DNA from: Pedobacter sp. UBA4863
GTDB taxonomy: Bacteria > Bacteroidota > Bacteroidia > Sphingobacteriales > Sphingobacteriaceae
Length of the DNA stretch: 12,361 bases
Reading direction: 5' to 3'
Assembly: GCF_002399615.1 (NCBI RefSeq)
Contig: NZ_DHDZ01000063.1
Span: forward strand, 1-12,361
Every line of letters starts with the position of its first letter. The stretch's first letter is position 1. Below, in pieces: positions 1-7,863 of the stretch. The translations under genes and the position numbers were made by a program. Below the pieces are notes generated by a model that was not told the DNA's origin, did no database searches, and saw nothing but the letters and a program-made list of their open reading frames with translations.

Positions 1-2
1 TT

Positions 3-74
3 AATGCTAAGGCAATTTTACCGCTACCGCAAAGACCAAGGTCGGTTTTAAGTGAATTTAATGGGGTTTGCTAG
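3..74 (+). CDS. possible 3' end of a plus-strand gene (partial, unidentified)
   Basis: From base 3 the plus strand is open for 23 codons and ends at TAG (72-74). The codons (AAT, ATT, TTA, AGT, GAA, TTT) suit this AT-rich genome, and the tail reads LPLPQRPRSVLSEFNGVC. Frame 1 is also open, but only to a TAA at 49-51, so the frame is uncertain. Either reading would make the gene convergent with the efflux operon, with about 45-70 bp between stop codons. No domain can be recognised in so short a piece. It could also be non-coding. Confidence 0.3.
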   Translation, partial: NAKAILPLPQRPRSVLSEFNGVC

Positions 75-100
75 GGCTTGACATGTGGCATAGCCTAAAA

Positions 101-122
101 ATAAGACCCAAAACTCACGTTA
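101..122 (-). repeat. 22-bp dispersed repeat, left copy, starting at the tolC-like stop codon
   Basis: Read on the minus strand, this segment starts with the TAA stop of the outer-membrane channel gene and continues CGTGAGTTTTGG. It matches positions 12324-12345 of the plus strand at 20 of 22 bases, with the first 15 identical. The two copies face outward, away from the gene block. Sharing so long a segment by chance within 12 kb is unlikely, so this is probably a member of a dispersed intergenic repeat family. It has no stem-loop of its own. Its function is unknown. Confidence 0.55.
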
Positions 123-1448
123 CTGTAAGGTTAAAGTCCCACTAATTTGCTTTAAATAAACTTCGGCCAATTTACCTTGGTATTTGATTTCTAAGTATCT
201 ATTGTTGGCATTGATGGCATTTTTTTGAGCCTCTCTAAGTTCTAATGGTGTAATGTTCCCTAGCCTGTATTTTTCTAAGGTGATGTCTAAGTTCTGATTG
301 GCTATTTTAATATTGCCCTGCTCTAGTTTGGCCAGCTCAATAAAAGTGCTGTAATCTTGATAGGCAGTAATTAATTGGGCAGCTAAATTTTGCTTGGTTT
401 GATCTATTTGCAATGCGGCCGAGTTAATATTCAGTTTGGCATTTCTTTCGTTTTGACGTTGTAAAAAGCCATTAAAAATGTTGATGCTAGCGGTTAGCCC
501 ATAATTAAAACCATGTGCTCTAAATTTAGTGTTAAAACCGGTTGGCGATTCGCTTCTATTAAAGTTATAGCCGCTGTTAACACTAACTTGGGGGTAACGA
601 TTACCTTGAACTTGCTTTAAGTTAAGTTCTGCTATTTTTTTAGTAAGGATAGCACTTTGCAGTGCTGGGTTTAGTTGTTCAACTTGCGAGGCGAGCGTAG
701 TGTAATTCAAATCGGCATCAATCTCGAAGTTATTTTCTACAGAGAATTTAATGTTTGCATCTCTGGCCAATAACTTATTTAAGGCAACGAGGTAATTATG
801 GAGCAGGTTTTTTTGCTGTAAATAATTGGAGGTGTCTGTGTTGTAATCTACTTGGGCGGCCAGTAAATCTAGTTTAGAGCCACGCCCTATTTTTAACTTA
901 CTATCTGCAATGCGTAAACGAAATGCCGAAATATCAATAGTGCTGTCGGCAGCTATTACCAATTGTTGTTGTTTAGCTACATTGTAGTAGGCAGCTAGCA
1001 CTTCGGTAATGGTATTAAGAATTTGCGCATCAGCATTTTTTTCGCCTTGTTGTTGCAACGCCTTTAACCGATCGTGATTAGCAAACATGCTAAAGCCGTC
1101 AAAAACTGTCCAGTTTAAACCAATTCCATAAGCCATATTGCTGTTCCTGGCACCGTCTATTTTTCTTTCGTTCCCACTTGCTTGGGTTTGTACGCTGTTT
1201 TGTTTACTGCCACCGGTAGAAAAGTCCCCACTAAGGGAAGGTAGCATGCCGGCGTTACCTAAATTATTGTTGTTTTTGGTAACCTCTACTTCATTTTTAA
1301 TTAGTTTAATATCGTAATTGTTTTGCAAAGCAATGCTAATGGCCTCTTTTAAAGTCAGCTTTTCTTGCGCATAAGCTATCGAAATGCTTAGGAAGCATAG
1401 CGAGAAGGTAGCAAGCAAACCATGTATTATATCATGTTTTCTATTCAT
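120..1448 (-). CDS. TolC-like outer-membrane efflux channel (OEP family)
   Basis: Outer-membrane component of the tripartite pump encoded by this operon. The family forms a trimeric beta-barrel plus a long alpha-helical periplasmic tunnel through which substrates leave the cell. I place the start at 1448, giving 442 residues. From there the protein begins MNRKHDIIHG with a hydrophobic run and an AYA|QE cleavage site, a normal Sec signal peptide. An upstream in-frame ATG at 1517, 5 bp past the permease stop, would add 23 mostly charged residues in front of the signal. The mature part opens with LTLKEAISIALQNN, typical of OEP repeats, followed by two helical repeat halves rich in Asn, Gln and Leu. 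It ends in a short ISGTL segment like other members. Length is normal. It is the last gene of the operon; no terminator is evident downstream. The substrate cannot be read from this subunit. Confidence 0.9.
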   Translation of the reverse strand: MNRKHDIIHGLLATFSLCFLSISIAYAQEKLTLKEAISIALQNNYDIKLIKNEVEVTKNNNNLGNAGMLPSLSGDFSTGGSKQNSVQTQASGNERKIDGARNSNMAYGIGLNWTVFDGFSMFANHDRLKALQQQGEKNADAQILNTITEVLAAYYNVAKQQQLVIAADSTIDISAFRLRIADSKLKIGRGSKLDLLAAQVDYNTDTSNYLQQKNLLHNYLVALNKLLARDANIKFSVENNFEIDADLNYTTLASQVEQLNPALQSAILTKKIAELNLKQVQGNRYPQVSVNSGYNFNRSESPTGFNTKFRAHGFNYGLTASINIFNGFLQRQNERNAKLNINSAALQIDQTKQNLAAQLITAYQDYSTFIELAKLEQGNIKIANQNLDITLEKYRLGNITPLELREAQKNAINANNRYLEIKYQGKLAEVYLKQISGTLTLQ

Positions 1449-1522
1449 TTGTCTTTTTTGTCGCTCTTCGTGTGGCTTATCAAGGTCAAAACGATATTTT
1501 AGCCCTAGTTGCGCCATTTTTT

Positions 1523-4500
1523 TTATTGGTTTTTAGGTTGTTCTTCATCGGCTAATGCCAAGGCTAAAGATTGCTTTAATTCGGTGTTTTCTTTGTGTTC
1601 TTTAGACCATAGCGAATAAATGGCCGGAATTACAAAGAGGGTAAGGATAAGGGAGAATAGGGTGCCGCCAATAATTACCGTTCCCATGCTCATCCTGCTT
1701 TTTGCTGCTGCTCCTAAGGCCATGGCAATAGGTAGTGCACCAATGGCAATGGCTAAACTCGTCATCAGGATAGGGCGCAGCCTAGAAACTGCGGCCTCTC
1801 TAATGGCTTCTTGTACCGATTTACCTTGTTCTTTTAGCTGATTGGCAAATTCTACAATTAAAATACCGTTTTTAGTTACTAAACCAATCAGCATGATTGT
1901 TCCAATTTGGCTAAAGATATTCCAGCTTTGACCACACAGCCATAACGACAAGAAAGCCCCTGCAACGGCCATCGGCACGGTAAGTATGATAATGATGGGG
2001 TCTTTAAAGCTTTCGAACTGTGCTGCTAAAATTAAGTAAACCAATAGTAACGCTAAGCCAAAAGCAAACATTGTGTTAGAAGAGCTTTCCTTAAAATCTC
2101 GCGATTCGCCACCTAAATCGGTAGTAAAGGTATCGTCTAATACTTTTGCCGCAATTTTATCCATGGCATCAATTCCATCGCCTATACTTTTTCCGGGTGC
2201 TAGGCCGGCAGATACGGTGGCCGAAATAAACCTATTATGGCGGTACAATTGCGGCGGACTGCTTTGCTCTTTGGCGGTAACTAAGTTATCGAGTTGTATG
2301 AGGTTTCCTTTGTCGTTACGTACATATACCGAGCTTAAATCTAAAGGATCTTTACGGTTGCTTACATCAAACTGACCAATTACCTGATATTGTTTGCCGT
2401 TCATGAAAAAGTACGAAAAGCGTTGTCCGCTTAGCCCCAATTGCAGGGTTTGTGCAATATCTACAATAGATACGCCTAAATTTTTTGCCTTTTCCCTGTC
2501 GATGGTAAGGTTAATTTCAGGCTTGTTAAATTTAAGGTCCACATCCGAAGTAGTGAAGGTAGGGTCTTGCGATACTTCGTCCATAAATTGGGGTATTTTT
2601 TCACGCAACTTCTCAAAGTTTTGAGCCTGTATAATATAACTGATGGGTAAACCGCCTCTTCTGCCTACCGAAATAGTAGGTTGTTGGGTTACCGTTACTT
2701 TGCCTTCGGTATATTTTCGGGTAATTTTGGTTAAGTTGTCCGCAATTTCCTTTTGGCTTCTATCTCTATCGCCAGGATCAATTAAACCCATTCTTACAAA
2801 CCCCGAATTGGTAGCGCCTGCACCTCCAAAACCCGGAGAGGTAATGGTAATGTTTACATTTTTTTCGGGAACGGAGTCTTGTACCATTTGGTTTATTTTC
2901 ATCATAAACCTATCTGTAAAGGCAAATGAAGAACCTTCTGGGGTGCTTATCCTCATGTTAATGGCGCTTCTGTCATCGTAAGGGGCAGTTTCTTTGGGCA
3001 ATACATTCCAGAATAGTAATATCAACCCTGCGCAGCCTAAAATGATTGGAGCTGTTAACCAACGGCGGTTTAAGAATTTCTCTAAGTTGGCTTGATAGCC
3101 TTCATTAAGCTTTACAAAATAAGGTTCTGTTAACCTGTAAAATTTAGAAGGCTTGTGGCCACCCTTCTTCATTAAATACGCGTTTAGCATTGGGGTTAAA
3201 GTAAGCGATACAAATGCCGAAATGAGTACTGCAGCCCCAATAGTAACCCCAAATTCTCTAAAAAGCCGGCCTACAAACCCCTGCAAAAATATTACGGGTA
3301 AAAATACCGCTGCTAGGGTAATAGAAATAGAAATTACGGCAAAGAAAATCTCGTTAGAGCCTTTTATGGCAGCTTCTATAGGCGAGTATCCTTCTTCTAC
3401 TTTTTTGAAAATATTTTCGGTAACTACAATACCGTCATCTACCACTAGGCCGGTAGCCAAAACAATGGCAAGCAGGGTAAGTACATTAATAGAAAATCCA
3501 AAAATGTACATGATAAAAAAGGTAGCAATTAAAGATACCGGAATATCAATTAAAGGGCGGAAAGCAATGCCCCAATCTCTAAAGAACAGGTAAATAATTA
3601 AAATTACTAATACTAGCGAGATAAGGATGGTTTCTGCTACTTCGGTTACCGAACTTTTAATAAACCTGGTAGTGTCTAAGGATACTTTAAGTTTAATGTC
3701 CGAAGGCATGTCTGCTTGTAGTTTATCAAACCTGGCATAAAATTCTTTGCCTATGTCTAGGTAGTTGGCTCCGGGCTGTGGAATAACGCCTATTGCCACC
3801 ATGGGTTTGCCCGATTCGCGAAGTACCGTTTCTTCATTCTCCGAACCAATTTCGGCCACAGCAACATCTCTTAACCTCACTACGTTATTGCTGTCGCTTT
3901 TTAAGATTAAACTGTTAAACTCTTCGGCATTGGTCAATTTTCCTAATGTTTTTACCGTTAGTTCTGTTGCAGCACCAGTTAGTTTGCCAGAAGGGAGTTC
4001 TACATTTTCTTTATCTAAAGCGGTTACGATATCTCGCGAAGTTAAGCCGTAAGAGGCTAACCGAGTAGGGTCTATCCTAATGCGCATGGCGTATTTACGC
4101 TGCCCCATAATTTGCATGCTACTTACGCCCGGAATGGTCTGTATCCTGTCTGCAATTACATTTTCTGCAAAATCACTTAAGTCGGTTACGCCGCGTTTAT
4201 CGCTTTGTATGGTCATGGAAATAATGGCATCCGAATTTGCATCGGCTTTGCTAACTACCGGTAAACCATCAATATCTTTTGGCAGGTTTCTGGCAGCTTG
4301 CGAAACTTTATCACGCACATCATTTGCGGCTACGTCTATGTCTTTCCCTAAATTAAATTCAACGGTAATGTTACTGGTGCCTTGGTTGCTCGATGAGGTG
4401 ATGTTTTTAATTCCGTCAATAGAATTGATAGATTTTTCTAGTGGCTCGGTAATTTGCGATTCGATAATATCGGAATTTGCACCGGGATAAGATGTTCTAA

Positions 4501-4639
4501 CGGAAATGATCGAGGGGTCTATGGATGGGTATTCTCTTACGCCCAAAAAGGTATAGCCAATAACCCCGAAAAGGATAATGACAAGGTTCATTACAATAGC
4601 TAGAACGGGCCTTTTTATACTAGTGGTTGATATACTCAT
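1523..4639 (-). CDS. RND efflux permease, HAE1 (AcrB/MexB-like) family
   Basis: Inner-membrane proton/substrate antiporter that drives the tripartite pump. At 1038 residues it has the usual family length. The first membrane segment follows MSISTTSIKRP (about 12-33), then a large periplasmic loop, membrane segments 2-6 from about 334 to 490, a second periplasmic loop, and segments 8-12 from about 857 to 1010. The proton-relay residues all align with AcrB: the Asp pair in GLVVDDGIVV (401-402), Lys923 in GLVTKNGILIVEF, and Arg953 and Thr960 in RLRPILMTS. The Asp pair is typical of HAE1 pumps for drugs, detergents and other amphiphiles, and argues against a heavy-metal (CusA-type) pump. The AAQFESF segment (872-878) is another family signature. 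The start lies 2 bp after the fusion-protein stop, so translation is probably coupled. The actual substrate is unknown. Confidence 0.95.
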   Translation of the reverse strand: MSISTTSIKRPVLAIVMNLVIILFGVIGYTFLGVREYPSIDPSIISVRTSYPGANSDIIESQITEPLEKSINSIDGIKNITSSSNQGTSNITVEFNLGKDIDVAANDVRDKVSQAARNLPKDIDGLPVVSKADANSDAIISMTIQSDKRGVTDLSDFAENVIADRIQTIPGVSSMQIMGQRKYAMRIRIDPTRLASYGLTSRDIVTALDKENVELPSGKLTGAATELTVKTLGKLTNAEEFNSLILKSDSNNVVRLRDVAVAEIGSENEETVLRESGKPMVAIGVIPQPGANYLDIGKEFYARFDKLQADMPSDIKLKVSLDTTRFIKSSVTEVAETILISLVLVILIIYLFFRDWGIAFRPLIDIPVSLIATFFIMYIFGFSINVLTLLAIVLATGLVVDDGIVVTENIFKKVEEGYSPIEAAIKGSNEIFFAVISISITLAAVFLPVIFLQGFVGRLFREFGVTIGAAVLISAFVSLTLTPMLNAYLMKKGGHKPSKFYRLTEPYFVKLNEGYQANLEKFLNRRWLTAPIILGCAGLILLFWNVLPKETAPYDDRSAINMRISTPEGSSFAFTDRFMMKINQMVQDSVPEKNVNITITSPGFGGAGATNSGFVRMGLIDPGDRDRSQKEIADNLTKITRKYTEGKVTVTQQPTISVGRRGGLPISYIIQAQNFEKLREKIPQFMDEVSQDPTFTTSDVDLKFNKPEINLTIDREKAKNLGVSIVDIAQTLQLGLSGQRFSYFFMNGKQYQVIGQFDVSNRKDPLDLSSVYVRNDKGNLIQLDNLVTAKEQSSPPQLYRHNRFISATVSAGLAPGKSIGDGIDAMDKIAAKVLDDTFTTDLGGESRDFKESSSNTMFAFGLALLLVYLILAAQFESFKDPIIIILTVPMAVAGAFLSLWLCGQSWNIFSQIGTIMLIGLVTKNGILIVEFANQLKEQGKSVQEAIREAAVSRLRPILMTSLAIAIGALPIAMALGAAAKSRMSMGTVIIGGTLFSLILTLFVIPAIYSLWSKEHKENTELKQSLALALADEEQPKNQ

Positions 4640-4641
4640 GC

Positions 4642-5715
4642 TTAGTTTTCTGCTATTTTAACTTTTACATCTGCCTCGGGTTTTAATGCCATGGCACCGG
4701 TGGTAAGTACTGTATCGCCAATGTTTAAGCCAGAAAGCACCCTAATTTTATTGGCCGTTCTGGTGCCCGTTTCGATAGGGACTTGTTGTGCCTTGCCATT
4801 TTTAACAATATACACCACTTTGCCTTCGAGTACCGGAATTACGGCTTCAGTAGGAATCAACATTGCATCGTTAATAGCCGCTAAGGTTAGCTTTACTCTG
4901 GCAAATGAACCCGGCAGCAGTTCGTTGTTGGCATTTGGTGCTAAGGCTTTTATTTGTAAGGTTCTGGTTTGTTGGTTAATGCCAGGCTCTATGGCAAATA
5001 CTTTTCCTGTAAAGTTTTTATTGTTGCCATCTATATGGAAAGAGATATTGCTATTGGTTTTTAACTGCGCTACGTATTTTTCTGGAATTGAAAAACTAAT
5101 TTTTACTGGATTGGTGTTTAGTAAATTGGCGATGGCAGTGTTAGGCGTAATGTATTCGCCTACAGAAATATTGCGTAAACCAATTTTGCCACTAAATGGC
5201 GCAATAATAGCTGTTTTTGCTAGCTGTGCCCTAATTAATTGTACTTGAGACATTAAGGTTTGCAATTCGGCTTGTGAATTATCGTATTCTTCTTGGCTAA
5301 TGGCTCCTTTTTCTAGTAATTGCTTGGCTCTGTTTTCGTTATTGGTAGCAAGGTTTTGTTTGGTAATTGCTTCCTTAAGTTGTGCTTGTATATCTCTGTC
5401 GTTTATTTTTACCAGCAAGGTGCCTTTAGCTACGCTGCTTCCTTCTTTGAAATAGATACCGGTAACCAAACCTGCTACTTCGCTTTTTAGCGTTACGGCC
5501 TCGTTGGCTTCAATGTTGCCTGTAATTTCTAGGTTGTCGGCAAAATCTCCGGTCTTTACAACAATACCATCAACGTTTAAAGAAGCCCCGCCTTTACCTT
5601 TGCCGCCCTTTGCCGTTCCTCCGCCTTCTATTTTTTTATTTTCAGTAATTCTGTAATACACTAAGTAGGCTAGGCCTAAAGCCAAAAGGAGATAGAAAAT
5701 GTATCTTTTTTTCAT
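4642..5715 (-). CDS. RND periplasmic adaptor (membrane fusion protein, AcrA/MexA-like)
   Basis: Adaptor joining the RND permease to the TolC-like channel. I choose the ATG at 5715 (357 residues), where MKKRY leads straight into a single hydrophobic helix (FYLLLALGLAYLVYY). The longer ATG at 5760 adds 15 polar residues. There is no lipobox cysteine, so the protein is anchored by this helix and is not a lipoprotein. In numbering from 5760, a Gly/Lys-rich linker spans about 46-58. Lipoyl half-motifs lie near 85-120 and 183-205 (IIAPFSGKIG). A short alpha-helical hairpin lies at about 124-181, and beta-barrel and membrane-proximal domains run to the end. The hairpin tip carries Arg144, Leu148 and Ser155 with the spacing of the RLS motif that docks adaptors onto TolC. 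It is the first gene of the operon. Confidence 0.93.
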   Translation of the reverse strand: MKKRYIFYLLLALGLAYLVYYRITENKKIEGGGTAKGGKGKGGASLNVDGIVVKTGDFADNLEITGNIEANEAVTLKSEVAGLVTGIYFKEGSSVAKGTLLVKINDRDIQAQLKEAITKQNLATNNENRAKQLLEKGAISQEEYDNSQAELQTLMSQVQLIRAQLAKTAIIAPFSGKIGLRNISVGEYITPNTAIANLLNTNPVKISFSIPEKYVAQLKTNSNISFHIDGNNKNFTGKVFAIEPGINQQTRTLQIKALAPNANNELLPGSFARVKLTLAAINDAMLIPTEAVIPVLEGKVVYIVKNGKAQQVPIETGTRTANKIRVLSGLNIGDTVLTTGAMALKPEADVKVKIAEN

Positions 5716-5828
5716 TTGTATTGGTTTGCCTTCATGTTTTGAGCCTAAGCGGTTCATCAAATTAATGAAGGAATTAAGGTTTAAAAATAGTTAGGTATTC
5801 TGGCTCAAAATAGCGAAATGAATACAAA

Positions 5829-5859
5829 CAAAAATATCTATTTGTTTTTCCTTTACGAA
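5829..5859 (-). promoter_or_regulatory. candidate promoter of the efflux operon
   Basis: On the minus strand, TATTTTTG (5836 to 5829) fits the Bacteroidota -7 box TAnnTTTG exactly. A weak -33 box, TTCG (5859 to 5856, one mismatch to TTTG), lies 19 bp upstream. Transcription would start near 5822, about 105 bp before the preferred start of the fusion-protein gene. The assignment rests on motif match and position only. Confidence 0.45.
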
Positions 5860-5876
5860 CATGTACTAAGTATGTT
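5858..5876. promoter_or_regulatory. possible operator: imperfect dyad over the efflux -33 region
   Basis: A perfect 9-bp odd-centred palindrome, TACTAAGTA (5864-5872), is flanked by AACAT (5858-5862) and ATGTT (5872-5876), giving an imperfect dyad of 19 bp with a 2-bp offset on one arm. It overlaps the -33 box proposed for the efflux operon and lies upstream of the peptidase promoter. A repressor bound here could control the pump, but no regulator gene is visible in the window. Dyads of this quality also arise by chance in AT-rich DNA. Confidence 0.25.
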
Positions 5877-5896
5877 ACAGCAGTTAATATATAAAC

Positions 5897-5928
5897 ATTG
5901 AGGAAAGTAATTTTAAATTATATTTTTG
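5897..5928 (+). promoter_or_regulatory. candidate promoter of the M61 peptidase gene
   Basis: ATTG (5897-5900) and TATTTTTG (5921-5928) are separated by 20 bp. This agrees well with the Bacteroidota vegetative promoter (-33 TTTG/TTG, -7 TAnnTTTG). The predicted start near 5935 leaves a leader of about 50 nt before the ATG at 5987. Confidence 0.55.
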
Positions 5929-5986
5929 TGGAAAAAGGCTTGATATTCTACTATTAGGCTAGCGTCTATTATAATTAACTAACAAA

Positions 5987-7804
5987 ATGAAAAAAATATT
6001 AGGAATTGCATTATTACTAACACTAACCATGGCAGCAAAATCGCAGGTTAAAATAGGCTTTGAGGTTTCTTTTAAAGAACCACAAGCACATTACGCAGAA
6101 GTTGAAATGAATATGTCGGGCATTGCGGCAAAAGACTACGTAGATTTAAAAATGCCAGTATGGACACCGGGTTCGTATTTGGTGCGTGAATTTGCGAAAA
6201 ATGTAGAAAGCTTTACGGCAACCACTAATGGTAAGCCAACTAAAGTACAAAAGATTACCAAAAATACTTGGCGTGTTTATAATGCAAAGGCGGCAGCAAT
6301 TAAAGTAAATTATAGGGTTTATGCCTTTGAAATTTCGGTGCGCACTGCATTTATAGACGAGTCGCATGCTTTTCTTTCATCGGCGGGTATTTTTATGTAT
6401 CCAGCAGGCATGTTGAAAAATCCGAGTACGGTAAAAATTATACCTTTTGGCAAATGGGATAAAGTAAACACAGGCCTGGAGCCTGTTGCCGGAAAGCAAT
6501 TTACCTACTATGCCTCAGATTTTGATGTGCTTTTTGATAGCCCAATAGAAGTAGGTAACCAAGATGTGTTTGAATTTGATGCTGCTGGCGTAAAGCATAT
6601 TGTTGCCATGTACGGCGGCGGTAACTATGATAAGGAGCGCTTAAAAGTAGATATGGCAAAAATTGTAGAGCAATCGACCGCGATTTTTGGCGATAATCCT
6701 AATAAGCATTATACTTTTATTGTACACAACTATGCGCAAGGCGGAGGTGGCTTAGAACACCTTAACTCTACCGTATTGGGTGCTAGCAGAAATGCCTATG
6801 GTACAGAAAGAGGATACAAAGGTTTTCTCTCGTTGGTGGCACACGAATATTTTCATTTATGGAATGTGAAAAGAATGCGCCCTATTGCCTTAGGCCCGTT
6901 TGATTACGACAATGAAAACTACACCACTAACCTCTGGACATCGGAAGGCTTTACATCGTACTACGAAAATAAGTTATTGGTAAGGGCAGGAGCAACCAAT
7001 AGTACGGCCTTCTTGAACGATCTTGTTGGGGCGTTGGGTACAGTAATCAATACGCCAGGAGCAAAGGTACAATCGGCCGCTGCTTCGAGTTTCGATGCTT
7101 GGATTATAGGCTATCGACCTAATGAAAACTCTAAAAACAATTCTATTTCGTATTACAGCAAAGGAGAAATTATTGGTTTGTTAATGGATTTGGAAATAGC
7201 CAATGCCACCAAAGGTGCTAAAAGCTTAGACGATGTGATGAAAGCAATGTATTTGCAGGGCAATGCTCAAAAAAGAGGCTATACCGATGCAGAATTTAAA
7301 GCCATGGTAGAAAAAATTAGTGGTATTAACTTTACTAAATTTTGGGCAAAATATATTGATGGAACAGATGATATAGATTTTGAAAAATACTTTGCTTATG
7401 CAGCTATCGATGCAAGCAAAGAACTTGCTTCTCCAAATAAGCCATATACGGGCGCTTCATTAAAAGTGGAAAGAAATGTTACTGTTAGCGGCATTGCTAG
7501 AAATTCGCCAGCATGGGTGCAAGGTTTAAATGTAAACGACGAAATTCTGGCTATAGATGGCACCAGCATAGCTGATGAAATGCGTGGGCTTAGAATAACA
7601 CCAGCATTTAGCTTAGATGCTTTACCTACCATTGCTAAAAAACAACTTGGCGATACAGTGGAGGTAACCGTAAAGAGAGATGGTTTAGAGAAAAAAATCT
7701 CTTTAACGTTAAAAGAAAGCCCTAATGTTCGTATAAAAGCAAGTTATAACGAGAATGCCACTCCGCAACAACTGGCGGTAAGAAAAAGATGGATGGGTAT
7801 CTAA
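5987..7804 (+). CDS. M61 family metallo-aminopeptidase with C-terminal PDZ domain
   Basis: Predicted periplasmic zinc peptidase of the M61 (glycyl aminopeptidase) family, which removes N-terminal residues, chiefly Gly and Ala in the characterised Sphingomonas enzyme. At 605 residues it is full length. It starts MKKILGIALL with a signal peptide ending near AKSQ (residue 20). A beta-rich N-terminal domain with the family's MPVWTPGSYLVREF segment (56-69) follows. The substrate-binding GGGGLEHLN lies at 252-260 and the zinc motif HEYFH at 286-290 (His286, His290, catalytic Glu287). The likely third ligand is Glu320 in NLWTSEGF. The helical SISYYSKGEIIGLLMDLEI block is at 386-404. A PDZ domain covers about 487-578, with the characteristic NDEILAIDG. 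The ATG follows A-rich AACTAACAAA, usual for Bacteroidota. The gene has its own promoter and terminator and appears monocistronic. The natural substrate is unknown. Confidence 0.93.
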   Translation: MKKILGIALLLTLTMAAKSQVKIGFEVSFKEPQAHYAEVEMNMSGIAAKDYVDLKMPVWTPGSYLVREFAKNVESFTATTNGKPTKVQKITKNTWRVYNAKAAAIKVNYRVYAFEISVRTAFIDESHAFLSSAGIFMYPAGMLKNPSTVKIIPFGKWDKVNTGLEPVAGKQFTYYASDFDVLFDSPIEVGNQDVFEFDAAGVKHIVAMYGGGNYDKERLKVDMAKIVEQSTAIFGDNPNKHYTFIVHNYAQGGGGLEHLNSTVLGASRNAYGTERGYKGFLSLVAHEYFHLWNVKRMRPIALGPFDYDNENYTTNLWTSEGFTSYYENKLLVRAGATNSTAFLNDLVGALGTVINTPGAKVQSAAASSFDAWIIGYRPNENSKNNSISYYSKGEIIGLLMDLEIANATKGAKSLDDVMKAMYLQGNAQKRGYTDAEFKAMVEKISGINFTKFWAKYIDGTDDIDFEKYFAYAAIDASKELASPNKPYTGASLKVERNVTVSGIARNSPAWVQGLNVNDEILAIDGTSIADEMRGLRITPAFSLDALPTIAKKQLGDTVEVTVKRDGLEKKISLTLKESPNVRIKASYNENATPQQLAVRKRWMGI

Positions 7805-7809
7805 AATAA

Positions 7810-7843
7810 AAATGGCCCCGAATTTAATTGTTCGGGGCCATTT
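7810..7843. terminator. bidirectional Rho-independent terminator between convergent genes
   Basis: A perfect 13-bp stem (7810-7822 with 7831-7843, AAATGGCCCCGAA pairing with TTCGGGGCCATTT) closes an 8-nt loop. A T run follows on the plus strand and an equivalent A-rich stretch precedes it, so it can end transcripts from both sides: the peptidase gene, whose stop is 6 bp away, and the outer-membrane gene, whose stop is 21 bp away. Confidence 0.92.
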
Positions 7844-7863
7844 TTGTTTATAAGCTGGTATGG

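Noticed and set aside
1..49. Minus-strand reading GLCGSGKIALAL, resembling a P-loop nucleotide-binding motif.
   Set aside because: It has no ATG and follows a TAG a few codons upstream on the same strand, and the Ser/Thr after the Lys is missing. It is better explained as the antisense of the plus-strand frame.
71..97. Imperfect hairpin TAGGGCT / AGCCTA as a terminator for the efflux operon or the left-edge gene.
   Set aside because: The stem is short and bulged and has no T run on either strand.
1620..4490. Several plus-strand open frames of 73-146 codons opposite the RND permease gene.
   Set aside because: They lie wholly within a highly conserved gene on the other strand, resemble no family I know, and their composition reflects the antisense of permease codons.
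4691..5248. 185-codon plus-strand open frame opposite the fusion-protein gene.
   Set aside because: It is antisense to a clear membrane fusion protein. Its hydrophobic look comes from complementing that gene's codons, and there is no promoter or plausible start context.
6146..6367. 73-codon minus-strand frame inside the peptidase gene, and similar ones at 7396-7632, 9374-9562 and 10979-11182.
   Set aside because: All are shadows of intact, recognisable plus-strand genes.
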